Assembly: GCA_030838815.1 (NCBI GenBank)
Contig: JAUZEX010000469.1
Location: 1 to 5,901 of the forward strand
Source of the DNA: Actinomycetota bacterium
GTDB lineage: Bacteria > Actinomycetota > Acidimicrobiia > IMCC26256 > BP-133
DNA length: 5,901 bases
Direction: 5' to 3'
This document shows, in pieces, positions 5,211 to 5,901 of the stretch. The translations under genes were made by a program, and so were the position numbers. Under the pieces are notes generated by a model. That model was not told the DNA's origin. It did no database searches and saw only the letters and a program-made list of their open reading frames with translations. Every line of letters begins with the position of its first letter. Position 1 is the stretch's first letter.

Positions 5211-5901
5211 TCAGAGCTCGTCGTCTCCCGGCAACAGGCCGATCAGCAGCCGCCACACCGCCGTCGGGGTGACCGCGGTCAGCTCCGTTCCGCTCCCGAC
5301 ACGCCCGACGAGGAGCATGGTCCCGTCGCCGCTCTCGAGGATCTCGACCGAGCGGCCCCGGGGGTTGGCGGCCGCCCCCCAGCTCGTTGTCACCCGCCAG
5401 TGCCGACGGGGGCCGTCACGCAGGGCAACGATGGCGTCGATCCAGGGGGCGGGGACGGCGGGGCCGAGATGGCGTCGCACGTCCTCGGCCGAGCCGACCA
5501 GTCCGGTGAGCGCCGCTTCCAACAGACCCGGATCGACCGTCAGTGACCCGGCCAGCCGGGCGGCGTCGGGACGGGGGCCGAGCCCGACCAGTCCGGCGAT
5601 CCGGGCGACCAGGAATGAGGTGCCGAAGGAGAGGATCTCGTCGAGTCCCTCCTCCCCCGGCACGGCCAGGACCGTCACGTCCGGGGTGATCCAGCCGGGG
5701 CTCTCCGCCGCCGGACCCGGGCCGAGATGATGAAAGGCGATGCGTACGAGCGGGTCGGCCACCGCGGCGGCGATCGGCACCAGCATGTCGTGGAGACCGG
5801 TGGGTCCGAGCATTCCGGCGGCGCGAAGGGCCTTGACGGTGACCCCCGACGGAGGATCGGCCCGGCCGGTGGCACCGCCCGAGAAGGCACCCAGGCCCAG
5901 G
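5211..5901 (-). CDS. Hypothetical protein, C-terminal 229 residues (N-terminus outside window)
   Basis: I do not recognise this family with confidence. The frame ends at TGA 5211-5213 and has no stop up to the right edge. An ATG at 5813 would give 200 residues, but it has no ribosome-binding site, and the 29 codons before it keep a coding-like third-position GC bias and read smoothly (GVTVKALRAAG then MLGPTGLHDMLVPIAAAVAD), so the gene probably extends further. The visible protein has an Ala/Leu-rich helical part including ILSFGTSFLVARIAGLVGLG, no strong membrane segment, and a C-terminal part that looks like beta strands: HWRVTTSWG, RSVEILESGDGTMLLVGRVG, then TAVTPTAVWRLLIGLLPGDD and the end. 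The WRVTT to TPTAVWRLL arrangement is faintly reminiscent of actinobacterial ESX-accessory or similar uncharacterised proteins, but not enough to name it. It is convergent with the P450. Confidence 0.72.
   Translation of the reverse strand, partial: LGLGAFSGGATGRADPPSGVTVKALRAAGMLGPTGLHDMLVPIAAAVADPLVRIAFHHLGPGPAAESPGWITPDVTVLAVPGEEGLDEILSFGTSFLVARIAGLVGLGPRPDAARLAGSLTVDPGLLEAALTGLVGSAEDVRRHLGPAVPAPWIDAIVALRDGPRRHWRVTTSWGAAANPRGRSVEILESGDGTMLLVGRVGSGTELTAVTPTAVWRLLIGLLPGDDEL

Noticed and set aside
5044..5256. A 70-codon minus-strand frame in the convergent gap
   Set aside because: It overlaps the end of the hypothetical gene in another frame, is Arg/Pro-rich in its first half and has no recognised motif or ribosome-binding site.

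Overview
The window is high-GC DNA with tightly packed genes and strong G/C preference at third codon positions. The protein families (a soluble class I-type P450, an acyl-CoA ligase, a divergent lipoate-ligase-family protein and a DUF2461 protein) fit a soil or aquatic actinobacterium. An Acidimicrobiia-like lineage is my guess from protein style only; no marker gene is present.

Layout from left to right. (1) 1-335, plus strand: the 3' end of a gene cut by the window edge, probably a secreted or periplasmic beta-propeller-type protein. (2) 354-387: a perfect 12-bp inverted repeat that probably terminates transcription from both sides. (3) 396-3474, minus strand, read right to left: an AMP-forming acyl-CoA ligase, then a lipoate-protein-ligase-family protein, then a DUF2461 protein. 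They are co-directional with gaps of 91 and 129 nt, so they may form one transcription unit. The second gap holds four copies of a 21-bp unit. The copy nearest the lipoate-ligase gene is that gene's own last codons plus stop, so the same TGA recurs in frame four times. (4) 3475-3700: a divergent control region with a 14-bp near-palindrome. (5) 3701-4945, plus strand: a complete cytochrome P450. (6) 4946-5210: a 265-bp convergent gap with GC-rich hairpins and no convincing gene. (7) 5211-5901, minus strand: an unrecognised protein whose reading frame stays open to the right edge, so its N-terminus lies outside.

The P450 and the acyl-CoA ligase face away from one shared control region. This would fit oxidation and CoA activation of a lipid, terpenoid or steroid-like acid, but the substrate is not visible in the sequence. 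The lipoate-ligase-family and DUF2461 proteins have no obvious link to that chemistry. I see no RNA genes, CRISPR arrays, insertion sequences, attachment sites or phage genes, and no convincing new multi-gene system. The most unusual item is the 21-bp array that repeats a gene's stop codon.
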